A model generated the notes under the pieces. It did not search any database and was not told where the DNA came from. It worked only from the letters and a program-made list of their open reading frames with translations. The position numbers were made by a program, and so were the translations under genes. From Hirudo medicinalis (lineage: Eukaryota; Annelida; Clitellata; Hirudinida; Hirudinidae), in contig MPNW01000070.1 in the NCBI GenBank assembly GCA_011800805.1, positions 31,959 through 89,372 of the forward strand: a stretch of 57,414 bases of DNA. Reading direction: 5' to 3'. Positions 34,875 through 47,700 of the stretch are shown here, one piece after another. The number at the start of each line of letters is the position of its first letter. Positions within the stretch are counted from its first letter, which is position 1.

Positions 34875-37800
34875 TCAAAAATTGTCCTTGGATTTTTCAC
34901 CTCTATTCTGAACTGATTCATCATCGGTCAAATCACCTATAGAGATGGAGCACTCTTCCTCGATGTCATCTTCATAGTCATCCTCATAACTTCTGGAAGA
35001 TTTGGCACCATCGTCATCTCTTTCACCAGAGTGGAAAGGACTTGCCTCAACTATGACTTCATCCTTTTTCTGCTCACCACTGCAAATGTTGTCATCACTA
35101 ACTTCAATATTTTCATCACCGTTTGAGTTGTTGGTGCTCAGTTGCTTCTTGGGGGTCTTTATCCCCAATCCTTTGTCGGAAGTTTCCCTATGGTTCTTTG
35201 GTGACTCAAATATGGCAGAATGATTGCTTGAATCACCATTTTCCTTAACCCTTGTGGTTGGTTCTGAAATGAAAGTATATTATGTTACTGGTGATCTTTC
35301 TGCTAGCTAAAGTTCTGACAAAAGTTACTTACCCATACTCAAATCTTCCTTTAGTGTGGCATTCTGATCTCCTGATGTTTCTACAGAGTTTGACTGGACA
35401 AGGTTCGTTCCAGCAATTCTGGCCCTCCTTCTACTCCTTGATGAAGACATCCTGGAACTTGAGTCCCCATCTGGTCCAGAGATGGTGAGTCTGTCTGCCC
35501 CGTTGGGGGACTCTTCAGATCCCTCGTCTTTCTTTTCCGGTGTGTTGACCTCTGTGCTCCTCTGCTTCACCATTTCTGACCGGTAGCTCATCTCTGGGAT
35601 GTCTGAAAGTGTGGTCCTGTTGAAACCATTTTCTGCTCGATTGTTGCTTGACGGTCCGTCAGAGTTGTCTGCCATGGTGCTGTTGTAGTAGTCAAGGAGG
35701 TCTTTGGTCTCCTGATCATTGTCATCCATAGAGGAGACACTGGCAATGGTTGTGTCATCATCATCATAATCACATTTATCAATTTCATCTTTTTGGTCCG
35801 TTTTTGTTTTAGTTTCACTTTTGCTCACATCCTCTTTAGGCATGATCCCATTTCCTCGCTCAGACAAAGAATCTCTTTTGCTGCTCTTGTTATTGCTGTT
35901 TAGCCAATCTCTGACCGCATTATCCATATTATCGTTACTTCCACCTTGGGAGAGTGGTAATTCTGGTATTCTAACTTGGATGACCTCCTTCTTTTTACTG
36001 CTCCTGGATGATCTGCTAACCTTGGAATGACTCGTTGCTTGTGATGAGCTTAGTTGGTCATCAGATGGCTTATAGTCCACAGCTGTGATGTTGTTGTTAT
36101 TTATGTTATTGGCACTGTATGAAGTATCAAAGGTTTTCCTAATGGGGTCTTCAGTTTTAAGCTTGGATCTTTTTGTGTTCCTTCTCGCTGATTGTTCTGG
36201 AGAAGCAAAATCTGTTCCCGTCAAAGTCCGAGGGGTTTCTTCTTCATTGATCTCTTCGTAACGAACTCCCAAGTCTGACCTCAGTTGATTTAGCATCTCT
36301 CTCATTCGACTCTAAAAGGAACAAGTACTCAGGAGAAATTCTATCAGGATCGATTTAAGTCAATATCATTATCAAAACTCGTTGGCCTTAGCTTGTTGAT
36401 AGATTAACTGATTTTGAGTTCCATGATTTACTGAATGTTTATCTTCTAAATTGCTGCCAACCTCTTTCAAGACACTCGCATTTTTGTCGATGTGATATTC
36501 AAAGACTTTCGTCAGCACCCTTCAAAGGAAAACATATTTTATCAACATTTTAGCACAATTAAGGCAACCCACATCAACTATAGCAATGCATATATATATT
36601 AATATGATAAGACAATACAATGATTGATAAATAATGCATGTATGGGTTTTGAAAGAGGTTGAAAGGCTTGAGATATCGTTGTAGAAACACTGTCAAGTTA
36701 GTATTAGTTACTTGTTGGTAAATGAACCCTTTTGCAAAATGTCATCGGTCACTTTTTGAAGGAACTCAATATATTTGCAGTCCTCTTCCAAGCTGAATCA
36801 ATCAACAAAATCAAATGAGTCTGAAGATATTTATAAGCTTTCGTTCCCGATTGCTGTCCGCAATAATCAGAAAATATTTGGGGATAATAAAATAATGGGT
36901 AATGTTCTAAATGGTTCTAAATGAATTTGAAGTTTTTATCGACATGCAGCCAAGTTGAAAATCTGAACCTTTTCAGGTCTGCTTTCTCCACATTTGAGAA
37001 GTTATTCGATGAGTTAGGCATGTTTCCGTTATCCAGGTTTGGCTGATGGTCAACATGTTTCTAAATGGGTGTTAATTATATGCAAATGAGTTCATTCATA
37101 CTCATGATTCTAGATTAAGGTGTGTAATACTTCAGAAAGTAAACAAGTCATTTGATAGCATCCTTTGTAAATTAACTGATACACCAATACATAGTAATGA
37201 GCAAGTGGCCAGGATGGAGACTATGGATAAAGACCACATCTTTAATTAGCATTCCCATGCTTAACGAACAGCCTTAACAATCTTGTGGGGTGGGTTTTAT
37301 TATGTCAATGACTAAAGTTCCCCTAAAAAGTCATTCACAGCTTATAAAATTAAATTTCATAGTTCCATCCATTGAATCAATCTGCAAAGTGTTTATGAGG
37401 ATATCAGCAACATCAATTGTCCATCATTGCTGCCTACCTGTTGCTCCAATGTTCCAGTGGAATCCAGGCCACTTATCATGCTTCTCTTGTCTGACAGCAT
37501 CTTCTGCCAGAGCTGATTGTCCTTGTCCACTGAAATGCCCAACAGAGGAATGTCAAGATCCTTGGGATAGTCCAAGGTTTGAGAGGGGCTTCTCAGGGTC
37601 ATGTCATCCAGGGTGGTTCTTGTGAGAGACAATCTTTGTGCTCTGGATTGATTCATTTGGTTTTCATTTTATTTATATTTTGACAGTTAAATATCACGTC
37701 TCAGTTTTATTTGAGATTTTTTTAATGACAATATTATGCCTGTTATTGTCACCAACTGGTGTGATCTAAACCTAAGAATCAATGTTACGTAACAGTTAAT

Positions 37801-39224
37801 TAACACTAACAAATGAAAATGAAATTAACATTTCAAACTCTGACACCTTCCAACCAAGTAACTTGTTAATCACTATTTATTTAGCCAGATGTGCCAATTT
37901 TTAGCAACAACCATATTTTTGGTGTCAGCCTAACCTTTGCTTGGATGGATTGGCCGGAGGTTTGGCACTTTGTGCAGTTTCGGGCTTTCTGGAATTTGTG
38001 GAGCGGGCAGTGTTCAATAAACTCTGAGTGCCCCGGGAACTGACAAGGGTGCTGTCAGGTCTGGATGCTGAGATCAGGATGAAGATGCTCTTATTGATGG
38101 CATGATTAATGTTTGGGAAATTTAATTGGGGATAATCAACTGGCAGACAGGAAATGGAATCATACTTATTGTTATTAAATTGTTACATTTGAAAAGCTAA
38201 ATAAAATTTATAAGGTGCATTCCTTCATTATTTGTGAATTGGTTTATTGGCATTTGTAATGTCATTGTTACCAATCATCCAGTTGTACTGCCATGGCATT
38301 ATGAATCAGCAATATCACTATCATCACCTCGAGTGGCAGACCTTGCCCTGGGTGGGGGGTTGTAGACCTTCAGCTGACTCAACTTAGATGTGCAGTCAGT
38401 CCTGTTAGTCCTTGGCTGGAAGGGCTTTCCTGGTGTGAACATGAAGGGGTGAAGATCAAGCAGGTCAGTTGGTTCAGCCCCTGATGGCCTGTGGTAGATA
38501 GATAAAATTGTTGGTGATAATAGCAGCCTTAGCAGTATGGTGATGGTGATATCACCAATGGCCAATATTAACATCATTTTGAATAATCATATTTAATTCC
38601 TATTTCACCATCATCATTATCATTATCATTACTTTATCTTTACACTGGATCTTCCATCAATCTTCTGAGAGTCCACAGTTGGAGAAAGGTAGCCGAGGTT
38701 GGGGTTCTTGACAGCCAACACGGCTTTGATGGCTAAGATGGCGTTATTGTTAGTCTTGCTGAGGGACCTCAATTTCTGATCACGAGCTGAAGCAACAACA
38801 ATGAAAATTGTAGAATTAACGTCATACCTTTTATTTTATTTCCAATAAAGATATAATTTTATAACAATTCGAATTTCAAAGAAATGTTTTGTACATAAAA
38901 ATGCCAACCTTTGGTGCTGTAGAGCATTGCCTTTGGGGGTTTTGTATCAACAACCGCTGCAAAATTGTATAATAATGGTTTTAGGCGATTTTGTGCAGTA
39001 ACGCAGTCAGCAATAAAAATATTTACCTTTAACTCGCTGAAGTTTCTTATAATGAGACAGCATGTTGCTTGCCACCATAAATTGGTTAGTTATATTCTCT
39101 CCCTTCGTGCTCAGAACTTCGATTAAAAGTTTTTTCTCAAGACAAAATTTAAAAAAAAACACAACCGCTTACCGCTGCTCTTTAAAGATAGGTTTCCTAA
39201 CAAAGCTCTGTGAATATCTTCCAT
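34875..39224 (-). CDS. SPATA7: SPATA7-like ciliary protein (12 exons)
   Basis: Minus-strand exons 39224-39173, 39116-39027, 38956-38909, 38786-38633, 38488-38328, 38067-37935, 37642-37438, 37060-36969, 36792-36712, 36519-36462, 36311-35333 and 35263-34875 give 813 residues, against about 600 in human. Matches to SPATA7 include ALLGNLSLKSS near the start and NMLSHYKKLQRVK. Further on are PSGAEPTDLLD, a C-terminal block ECKYIEFLQKVTDDIL-like (read as EEDCKYIEFLQKVTDDI), then LTKVFEYHIDKN and MREMLNQLRSDLGV. The long exon 11 and exon 12 are Ser/Asp/Glu-rich and probably disordered. In vertebrates SPATA7 works with RPGRIP1 at the photoreceptor connecting cilium. The gene is head-to-head with the AFG2-type gene. 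Confidence 0.83.
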
Positions 39225-39646
39225 GTCGAATGCTAATAAATTATTGCTATGGCCCGCTATGAAACTAACAAGGATCAACTCAGTAATGGGCTAAAATTAC
39301 CTAAAATAAGGTGTTGCAAGATAGAACTATTAGGCGTCAGATGGTGACATTCACTGCTGAATCTATTGAATGCATCACAGCTGGCAGACGATGACCGTCT
39401 CCAAAATAATCTCCGGTTTCTAGTGACAACGTATATAAATATTTGTGACTTATTATCCAAAGGTACTTGTGCAAAGGTTTGCAGTTATTATTTCTCAAAC
39501 AATATGGATAATTTTTGAATTTATCTTAATACGATTGCCAAACACTTCTTAATTACCATTTGTTAAAAATTCTTTAAGATCTTTGTTGTATTTATTTTTC
39601 ACGTTTAAACAGATGCATATTTTCGCTATCTCGTCAATAAGAAACA
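39225..39646. promoter_or_regulatory. shared upstream region of SPATA7 and the AFG2-type gene
   Basis: A 422-bp interval between divergent start codons. It is AT-rich, with no element I would name. The bidirectional promoter role is inferred from spacing only. Confidence 0.4.
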
Positions 39647-42600
39647 ATGCCACCTAAGAAGAAAACTGGATTGACATGGTTGTATTGTTCCATGTGCAAT
39701 TGCAATTTTTCTTCAGAATTTGAAAAGCAACACACCGACCAATGTTCAGAAATTTGCAAAGTACAAGCATCTGAAAGTATTACTGGAAATTGTTTAGCAC
39801 TAAAACCTGTAGCAAACTGTATCGGAGGTTTGTCAGCCCTACGTTATGCGTACATTTCATGTATCAATAAATTAGGACCATATTGTAATTTTTTCAGGTT
39901 AGCGAAAATTCCGAGATCGACCCTTGTGATAAAATATCAATATTACTCAATTATTATAATATTCTGATGAGGTATTATAAAATATTTTATTTTAAATCAT
40001 GAATTTCAGAAGATGATTTGAAACCTGTCAATCAATTGTACACAATCTACATGAACCCAGATGTGATGGCGCTGTTCAACATATTCGACTTGGACTATGT
40101 CGAGGTTGGTGGGGAATTTGTAGCCACTGTGCTGCCAGACAGAAAGGTTTCCAAAAGTGTTGTCGAAGTACCAGATTCCGTTCTAAAGACTCACCTGAAG
40201 AAGGACAAACTGCAAAAAATCTCAGTCATTCGGGACGTCCAGATCGTCAAACACGTCGAACTGTTCACAAAGTTGGATCGTAAATGTTTTTCTCGAACCT
40301 CAAGGCTTTTTTGTTGTTGACGGTGCAATTTAACATGTGCCTGTTTTTATTTTTGCAGGCAGGAATTGTGGATCGAGAGGAAGGAGAATTTCAGGAATTA
40401 CTTGAGGTTCATGCTCGGTTAGTTCGTCTGCAATTCTAGAAATAAAGTAAAAATATAACATATATAAAAATATAAAATATAACAATAATAATAATAATAA
40501 TAATAAGTTTACAAATAAATTTAAAGTATCGTAATAAAAATAATAATATTAATAACATTAGCGTTTCACACATTCATAACTTGTCTCTGTGATTTCTTTT
40601 CACACATTTTAGTGATGATCATGTGATGAGTACACTTTTTGGTCAATCATTCGAATAATATCGATTAATTAATTACCTAATCAATTACTAATATTCAAGA
40701 TGACGTGCACCTCCGAAAGGGCTTCACCTTTTCAACCAGTTACCTCAACTGGGATTTCGAGGTCGCCGTGACCTCTTTATCCATCCAATCGGACAAAGGG
40801 GAACCCGACAGGACCCAGTGGTTCAAATTCTCGTCTGCTTCATCAACCCTGGACGTGAGGATAGATGGCGACGATGATGATGATGATTACGACGACATAT
40901 TCTCATCGGACAAGCCTGTGACGTTCGACGACTTGGGTGGTTACGACCAGGAGAAGCAGACGTTTCTTCGACTTCTTCGTCAGAGTCTGAACGGTCGGTT
41001 GTCAACGTTTGTCTGGAAATGATAATTGTAGTTCAGTTTACGATTACTTATTTTAGAAAAAAAGTTTATAGATTGATATCTTTATTGTGTTATTTGCATT
41101 TTATACGTTATTTTTTATTCGTTAGTTGTTAGTGTGTTAGTATTTCATTGGTTTTAACAAATAAGTACATGCAGAGGTTTGACATTTTAGAATCAGCCAA
41201 TATATGTTCTTCCATGAAAATGTATCGACGATGTGCATATGCCGTCGCAAACGAACTGTTATTATTACTATTATATTTGATAAATTGATTTAATATATCT
41301 CAAAAATATTCTCACAGTGGACAGAGCAACCTCGTGTTTGATCTTCGGTCGCAAGGGCTGCGGGAAATCGAGTTTTGGAAATGCAGCGGGACGGATCCTT
41401 CCGACTGTCAACTTCAAAGCCATTGGTTGCCTGGAGGTCATGAGGTAGCCAATAGGATTGCAGATATTTCATGAATATATAAAGTTTTAGAGATTTTAGT
41501 GGAGTTAATTGAAATATTGTTAAACAATAAATATGTTATATTCAATATAATTGTTGATGACATCAATGTCATTTTATTAAAATAAATTCCCTTTAAATCT
41601 TATTGTAGTTATTACGAAGACAAAACCACGGATGTATTGAAGTCTGTCAAGAAATTGATCAAAAAGAAAGTAAAGAACGTCTTCTTCTTCGACGACCTCG
41701 ACAAACTCTGCGGGAAGGAAGCCAACAAAGTTTCGACCGAAGTCGACCTCACGAAGCAAGTCGCACAGGCCCTCGAATATTTGGTTGGTTTGCGACCCTT
41801 GTGAGCGAGAGAAAGCAAGGATGTACTTGAAAGCATGAGATGATGAAGCTCGAAACGTTGATGATGTCGATAATAGTTTGATAATAATTTTAGACCTGTG
41901 AACAATTTAAATACTTTATTAGATGAAATCCATATACATAGAGCATCCATTAAAAATTGTTACAACAAAGTTTCAACGTGCAGTTCGACCACCCGGACGT
42001 CTGCTTCGTCTTGGCCTCTTGCAAGAGTCCCGACAAAATCACACCCGAGGTTCTTTCCAGGTTCAACGAGCGCGTCCAACTCCGGAATCCGAGCAGAGAG
42101 GAAAGGCTCGAGATCTTCCGGAAGCACGGCTCGTGGATCGGAGATTCGTTGGACCGCGACGAGATTCGTTCGGTCACGGACGTTTGCCACGGATTTGTAG
42201 CAGGAAACATGGTTTTGATGAGTTCACGAGGTGAAAAGAAATTTTTGGAGATTCATTCGTTTGCTTGGAAGGCATTGAGTGGTTGAGCTATAGAAGTGTT
42301 TGCATCCAATTTGCAATTTGAATTACACTCCGTTGTTTTTACTTTTCCATCTGCCATTCATTCACTCCATCCGCTTTATTTTGGAAACGTGATAAAAAAA
42401 AATAATTTAAAAAAATGTGATTTTTAAAGGGAGATTTATCTGAAATTTTTATTTTTTATTTTCCAGCGGAGATGAAAACCCTGGCACGTCATCGGGAACT
42501 TCTCGAATCCGATCCGAGTGCCAAAGTGAAGGCAACTGTGGGAGACTTGAACGAGGCTTACGAGTTCACCAAGTCCATGATTCCTGACCTCCACCTGCAC

Positions 42601-44365
42601 TCCATTGTCACCTCACCTGTGAGTGGTTTTGACATTTAAAACTTAACAGTAACCATTATTAATACTGTTATCGGGGTTTTTGAAAAGGAAAATTAACTAG
42701 TGGAATTATGTATTATTTACAATAAGAAATCAAGTTAATTACCACTAAATAACCATTTTAACAATCCCAGGTCTATTGGGACGACATCGTAGGCTATGAC
42801 GACCTCAAACTAAAAGTCAAAATGGCCTTCAAACTGCCCCTTACAAACCCAGAGCAGTTTAAGAGCCTCGGGCTGACCCAGCAGAGGGGCATCCTCTTAT
42901 ATGGACCACCGGGATGCTGCAAGACCATGATTGCAAGGGCAATTGCTACAGAGTTCAAGATGAACTTCATTGCTGTCAGGGTGGGTTGATGGACATCGGC
43001 TATGGTGATTGTATCCAATTTTATTGTTTTTTAAAACAAATCTTTCGGAAGAAGAAAAATTCGCTCGATGAGGTTGATCGAGTAAATCATTTTAAAATTG
43101 AAATAAATTGTTTTATTCTTTATTTATTATAAAACTAACTGGTATAAATAATATACACATTATTGGAAAAAACATATCATGTCGACATGTTACTTCTTTA
43201 CGTCAAACACGTCGCGTAATTTGTCCTTCAAACGAGGTCGTGTAATTGTCTCAAACGAATGCCACATTTTTGGCAATTTGTGTTTTCCAACTCACCAGGG
43301 TTCTGATCTGCTGAGCATGTATGTCGGGGAGTCAGAGAAGAACGTGAACCAACTCTTTTCAAAGGCACGGACGGCTGCTCCTTCTCTGATCTTTTTCGAC
43401 GAAATCGATTCCGTTGCCACGAAGAGAAGCAGGCGAGTGCTTTTATTTGCCTTCAGATGGATTCGTTTGTTCTAGCTTTGACGTTTTACGAGCTAGCGAT
43501 CAATTTGTGACGTTGTGCAAAATTGAAACCAATTTATGATTGTTATCTTACATTATATTGCTTAATTAGTGTTGTTCTGATTGTTCTCATTATTCTTTTG
43601 GTTTTCTTCAAACTATTCTACAACTACTCTGTTTTTATTGGTCCAGCTCTAACAATGCGACGAACGGTGTCCTTTCAGCATTGTTAACGGAGATGGATGG
43701 ACTGGAGTCATTGGAGGGAGTTGCCATCCTTGCAGCCACCAACAAACCTGGTGCCATCGACAAGGTCAATTTTTGCCGAGTTTATTCTATCACTTTTGAT
43801 TCTTAATTCTTTTAGGCTTTTAGCCTTTATTTTGAAAAATTAAACTTTAAGAAATTAAACCAACATCCAACTCATTTGCACTCATAATATGGCACTCAGG
43901 CTTTATTAAGGTACAAGAGGTTGGGTCAGTCTGTTTATGTGAGACTACCGTGTTCTGACACCAGGAGGCTTTTGCTGAAGAAGGAATTGGGGAAAATGTG
44001 CACCTCACCAGACATCGACATTGAATGTCTTGTTGAGAAGACTGAGATGTTCTCAGGAGATGAAGTGAGTTTTGCCGTCGACAATGGCATTGATCAGTGT
44101 GCAGCTTACTTTACAAATTAGTGTACATGCATTTTATCTGATTATTAGAATGAGTGCCATCTGATTTTTTCTGATTAAGTTTGAATTTTTGTTTTGGTTC
44201 CAGCTTGTCAAGCTCTGCCAACAGGCGGGATATAAGTGCCTACTTGAAGATCTTAACGGAGTCCTCAAAACCAGTCATTTCTTGGCCGTTTTGAAGACGA
44301 GGCTACCCATCACAACGCATCATTCCTTGAAGGAGTATGATGAATATGAGAAGGCGCATGATTGA
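39647..44365 (+). CDS. AFG2-type tandem AAA ATPase, nearest AFG2B/SPATA5L1 (13 exons)
   Basis: Exons 39647-39827, 40010-40271, 40359-40417, 40700-40993, 41318-41444, 41609-41783, 41984-42230, 42467-42618, 42771-42980, 43299-43432, 43647-43764, 43900-44064 and 44204-44365 give 761 residues. The N-terminus has a C2HC-like finger (YCSMCNCNF, then H-x4-C). The first AAA domain has Walker A GRKGCGKSS and Walker B FFFDDLDKL, with Asp in place of the catalytic Glu. The second has GPPGCCKT (about 544-551), which resembles the AFG2-type GPPGC[AS]KT, and Walker B LIFFDEID. Its GLTQ and EIDS residues resemble AFG2B. The AFG2 family acts in 60S ribosome maturation. Two splice choices are inferential: the GTTGGA donor of exon 2, and a GC-AG donor after exon 10. 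Confidence 0.8.
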
Positions 44366-44720
44366 TATAACGTTAATGGATTTAGTTTTTTCGGTTGTTC
44401 AAATATCATGTTTGCTTTTTTGGGTCTTCGGTTGGGTTGTCGTTTATGCGCGTTGGGCATTTACCAAATTGTCAAAACGAAAAATATTATTAAAGCTTGA
44501 AATTTAAAAAAATAATAGGTTGTTACTTTAATTAATATTAACATAAAAAATTAATATAAGCCGAAAGAGCAATTTAAATTGTGATCATTTTCACTTTTAA
44601 ATACATGCTTACAGTCATTGGAAGCATGGTTCAATGTTTATTCTCGGTCTGAGTTATTGATCAATCGGATTATCGGTCCCAAACGGACTATATTTTAAAC
44701 AAATAATAAAAAAGTAAATT
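44366..44720. other. spacer between the AFG2-type gene and NOM1
   Basis: A 355-bp AT-rich interval between two genes on the same strand, holding one 3'UTR and the next promoter. No spliced-leader or operon signal is evident. Confidence 0.5.
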
Positions 44721-47700
44721 ATGGCTCCAATGTTGAAAAGAAGAATGGAAGATGACAGTCCGACAAGAATCGTTAAAAAACCAAAGAAATCCGGTGAGGA
44801 TGATCTGTATAAAGACATTTCTAAATCAAGAAGAGAAGTGAGAAAAACAATGAGAATGTTGAAGAAGATGAGAAAAGATGCCTTTATGCGAAAGAAAGCG
44901 GTTTGTCATTTAAACTATTTCTGCAGGAATTAAACCATAGCCGATCTTTTAGTGCCTTGAGCCAAACATAATGACAGTATTAATCAACATAATAACACTA
45001 CAATTTTTATGCCATGTAGTTTCCAAGATTTATAACTTTTTTCTAAATATTGAACTAACAATTCGAGGTGGATTGTTATATTTTTGAATCAGTTGTTAAT
45101 ATTTAACCCTGAAACATGCCTTCAATAGACTTTGGTTTTCTATCAAATTCTGTTCCATCACATGTGAGTTCCAACATTAAACTGACCTCATAATATTATT
45201 ATTTAAAATCACCAGCTTCCAACACTGGAGAGCCTGCAGAAGGAGAAAGAAGAGGAGGAGAGAATAAGAAACAAAATCAAGAAAAACAGGGATCGACAGA
45301 AGAAGAAGCGGAGGAATAGGAAGATCAGGAAAATTGAGGAGCAGGAGGTTGGCTCATGAATATTCAAGAATTTAATGACCTTTTGGATATTAACCAATAA
45401 TAGGCTTTTATTTTTCAATTTTTCTCCCAGGTTTTGTTTACATTTTATGTGATTGATTAATTTTAACAATAACATGGAAGTGAATTAACTAACTGAATAA
45501 CAATTAGTTATTAAACTAAGTTATTTAATAATTTAATTAATTAAACCAGATTATCATAATTAATTCGATTTTCATCGCCGACCAATCAGGAAAAGGATAG
45601 AAAGGATAGGGAGGTCGAGGCTGTGAACATCCACGACAATAAAGTCCTGAAAGACCTCGAAAAAAAACTGAAGTTCAAGAAGGACAAGGGGCTTCCAAAG
45701 TCCTTCAGGGAGGACAGCCTTGGGTGTTAGTTCATTAATTAACCATTGATTATGCAACAGCTTCTGTGCCGGATTGCCATTATTCATGCCTCAGTGCCTG
45801 CTGGCTGGGATAACATTAGCATAATTTATTGATTTATTCTTCCAGACGTTCTCGACTACATGGACGAAGCCCAGGCCTACATGCTCGGCCAGGGATACGC
45901 ATCGGATGATGATGACGATGCTGAGGGAGCTGCTAAGTTGAATGGAATCATCAAGAAACTCAATGAGGGCATCAAGGATGAAGAAGAAAATGATGATGAT
46001 TTTGAGAATGATGACGAAGGAGAGTCTGAAGAAGAAGATGATGATGATGACGAAGAGGAAGAAGGTGATTTTGAGGAGGAGGAGGAGAATGATGATGAAG
46101 CAGAGGAGATGGAGGTCAATGATGGTGAGAGTGAAGATGATGATGATGATGATGGTGATAGTGATGAAGAAGAGGAGGAAGATGATAGTGAGGAGGAGGA
46201 TGAAGTAAGGAAACCGATAACAGGAAAGACCAAGAAAAGTGTTCATTTTAATCTTTCCAAGAAGAAAACAAGCCATGATGATGAAGAAGAAGAAGAAGAC
46301 TGTGACGAAGATGATGATGATGATGAAGAAGACTATGACGAAGATGATGATGATGATGATGAAGAAGAAGACTATGACGAAGATGATGATGATGACAACA
46401 ATGAAGAAGCTACAAGGGAGAGCAAGAAATCTGCCGGCAAGAGCAAGCAGGAAGCCAAGGAGGACATTTACGGACGTAAAGTGGGCAGCAGTGGCGGTGA
46501 TTACATTCCACCAGCCTGAGGAACGCCGACAGTTGCGCTGGAAAGAAGAACTCGGAATTGAATAGGCAGGTCCTCGCCATCCTGAATAAGTGAGTCGACC
46601 GTTGCCGTGACGATTGGATTTGTTTACGTTTGCAACTTTGTTGTTTTGATCCGAGCATATGCTTGTAACATTCCTAATTACGTCGACACGTGTTGTCGCA
46701 TGTATTATGTTAATTTATAATAATTATTCGTTAGGCTGAGTGAGAGCAACATGGCTCACTCTTGCAAAGAATTCGAGCAGCTCTTCAGGGACAATAGCAG
46801 ACAGTCTGTTTGCTCGGCCCTCGAGAACGGTGAGCGTTAATATTCATGAGCGTTAATATTCACGAGCGAATGTCGTGAAATCACTTCATGAATAATTCAT
46901 GAAGTCACAATTCAGAATTTTGTAATCCTCGATATTTCATGTGATATCTGTTAAAAGTTACTTAGAAATTAATTTGTGATTAATAATAATAATAACAACA
47001 ATAATAACATTCTAATGATAACAGTAATAATATCAACATTAAATAAAGCTCTTTTGGAGAAAGTACGATAACGTCCAAAAAAATTTGGAATCCGAGCTGA
47101 CCCTCCTCTTCTTCCTCTCAGGCATCACCAGGTTGTGCCTCACTGATGAATCCTGTTCGAGACTCCTGATCGTCCACTGTTGCTTCCTCGTGGCTTTCCT
47201 CCACAACCAGGTCGGGACGGAAGTCTCTGCCAACGTCCTCCAATTCGTTGTCACAAAACTGTGCAGTCTGTTCGAGGATTCGCGGGGTGAGATCTCACGG
47301 CAGCGGTCGCTCCCGGGCTACGTGAACATATTTTGTGACGATTTGTGCTACAGTATTAATAATATTGTTGTAGTCGTTGTTGTTCATGAAAATGATATGA
47401 TGATTGTCATTATTGTCATGAAAATGATGAATGTCGTCATCTGCTACACGTGGGTGGCATTAAAATTGTAAGCAGTCAATTAGTCAATGTCATTGATTAA
47501 TTCTGTATCGTCATCATCATCGTCGTTGTCATTTTCATTGCAGAGGATTCCGCAGAACAAGACGACCAGGAGATCAACAATTGCCTCCTGCTCGTCTGCC
47601 AACTCTACGACTTCAAGGTGAACTTTGAACTCGTGTTTACAGACTATTATTTGTTTTGTAATCTAGATCTAAATAATCCCGACAAGACCTACGGAAATTC

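Noticed and set aside
45791..46276. 161- and 118-codon minus-strand ORFs rich in Ile or Ser
   Set aside because: Direct consequence of the GAT/GAA codon runs on the plus strand in NOM1.
46515..46565. Third open frame across the NOM1 break (PEERRQLRWKEELGIE)
   Set aside because: Using it would need two frame changes. A single one-base shift gives better agreement with the family and continues into the later exons.
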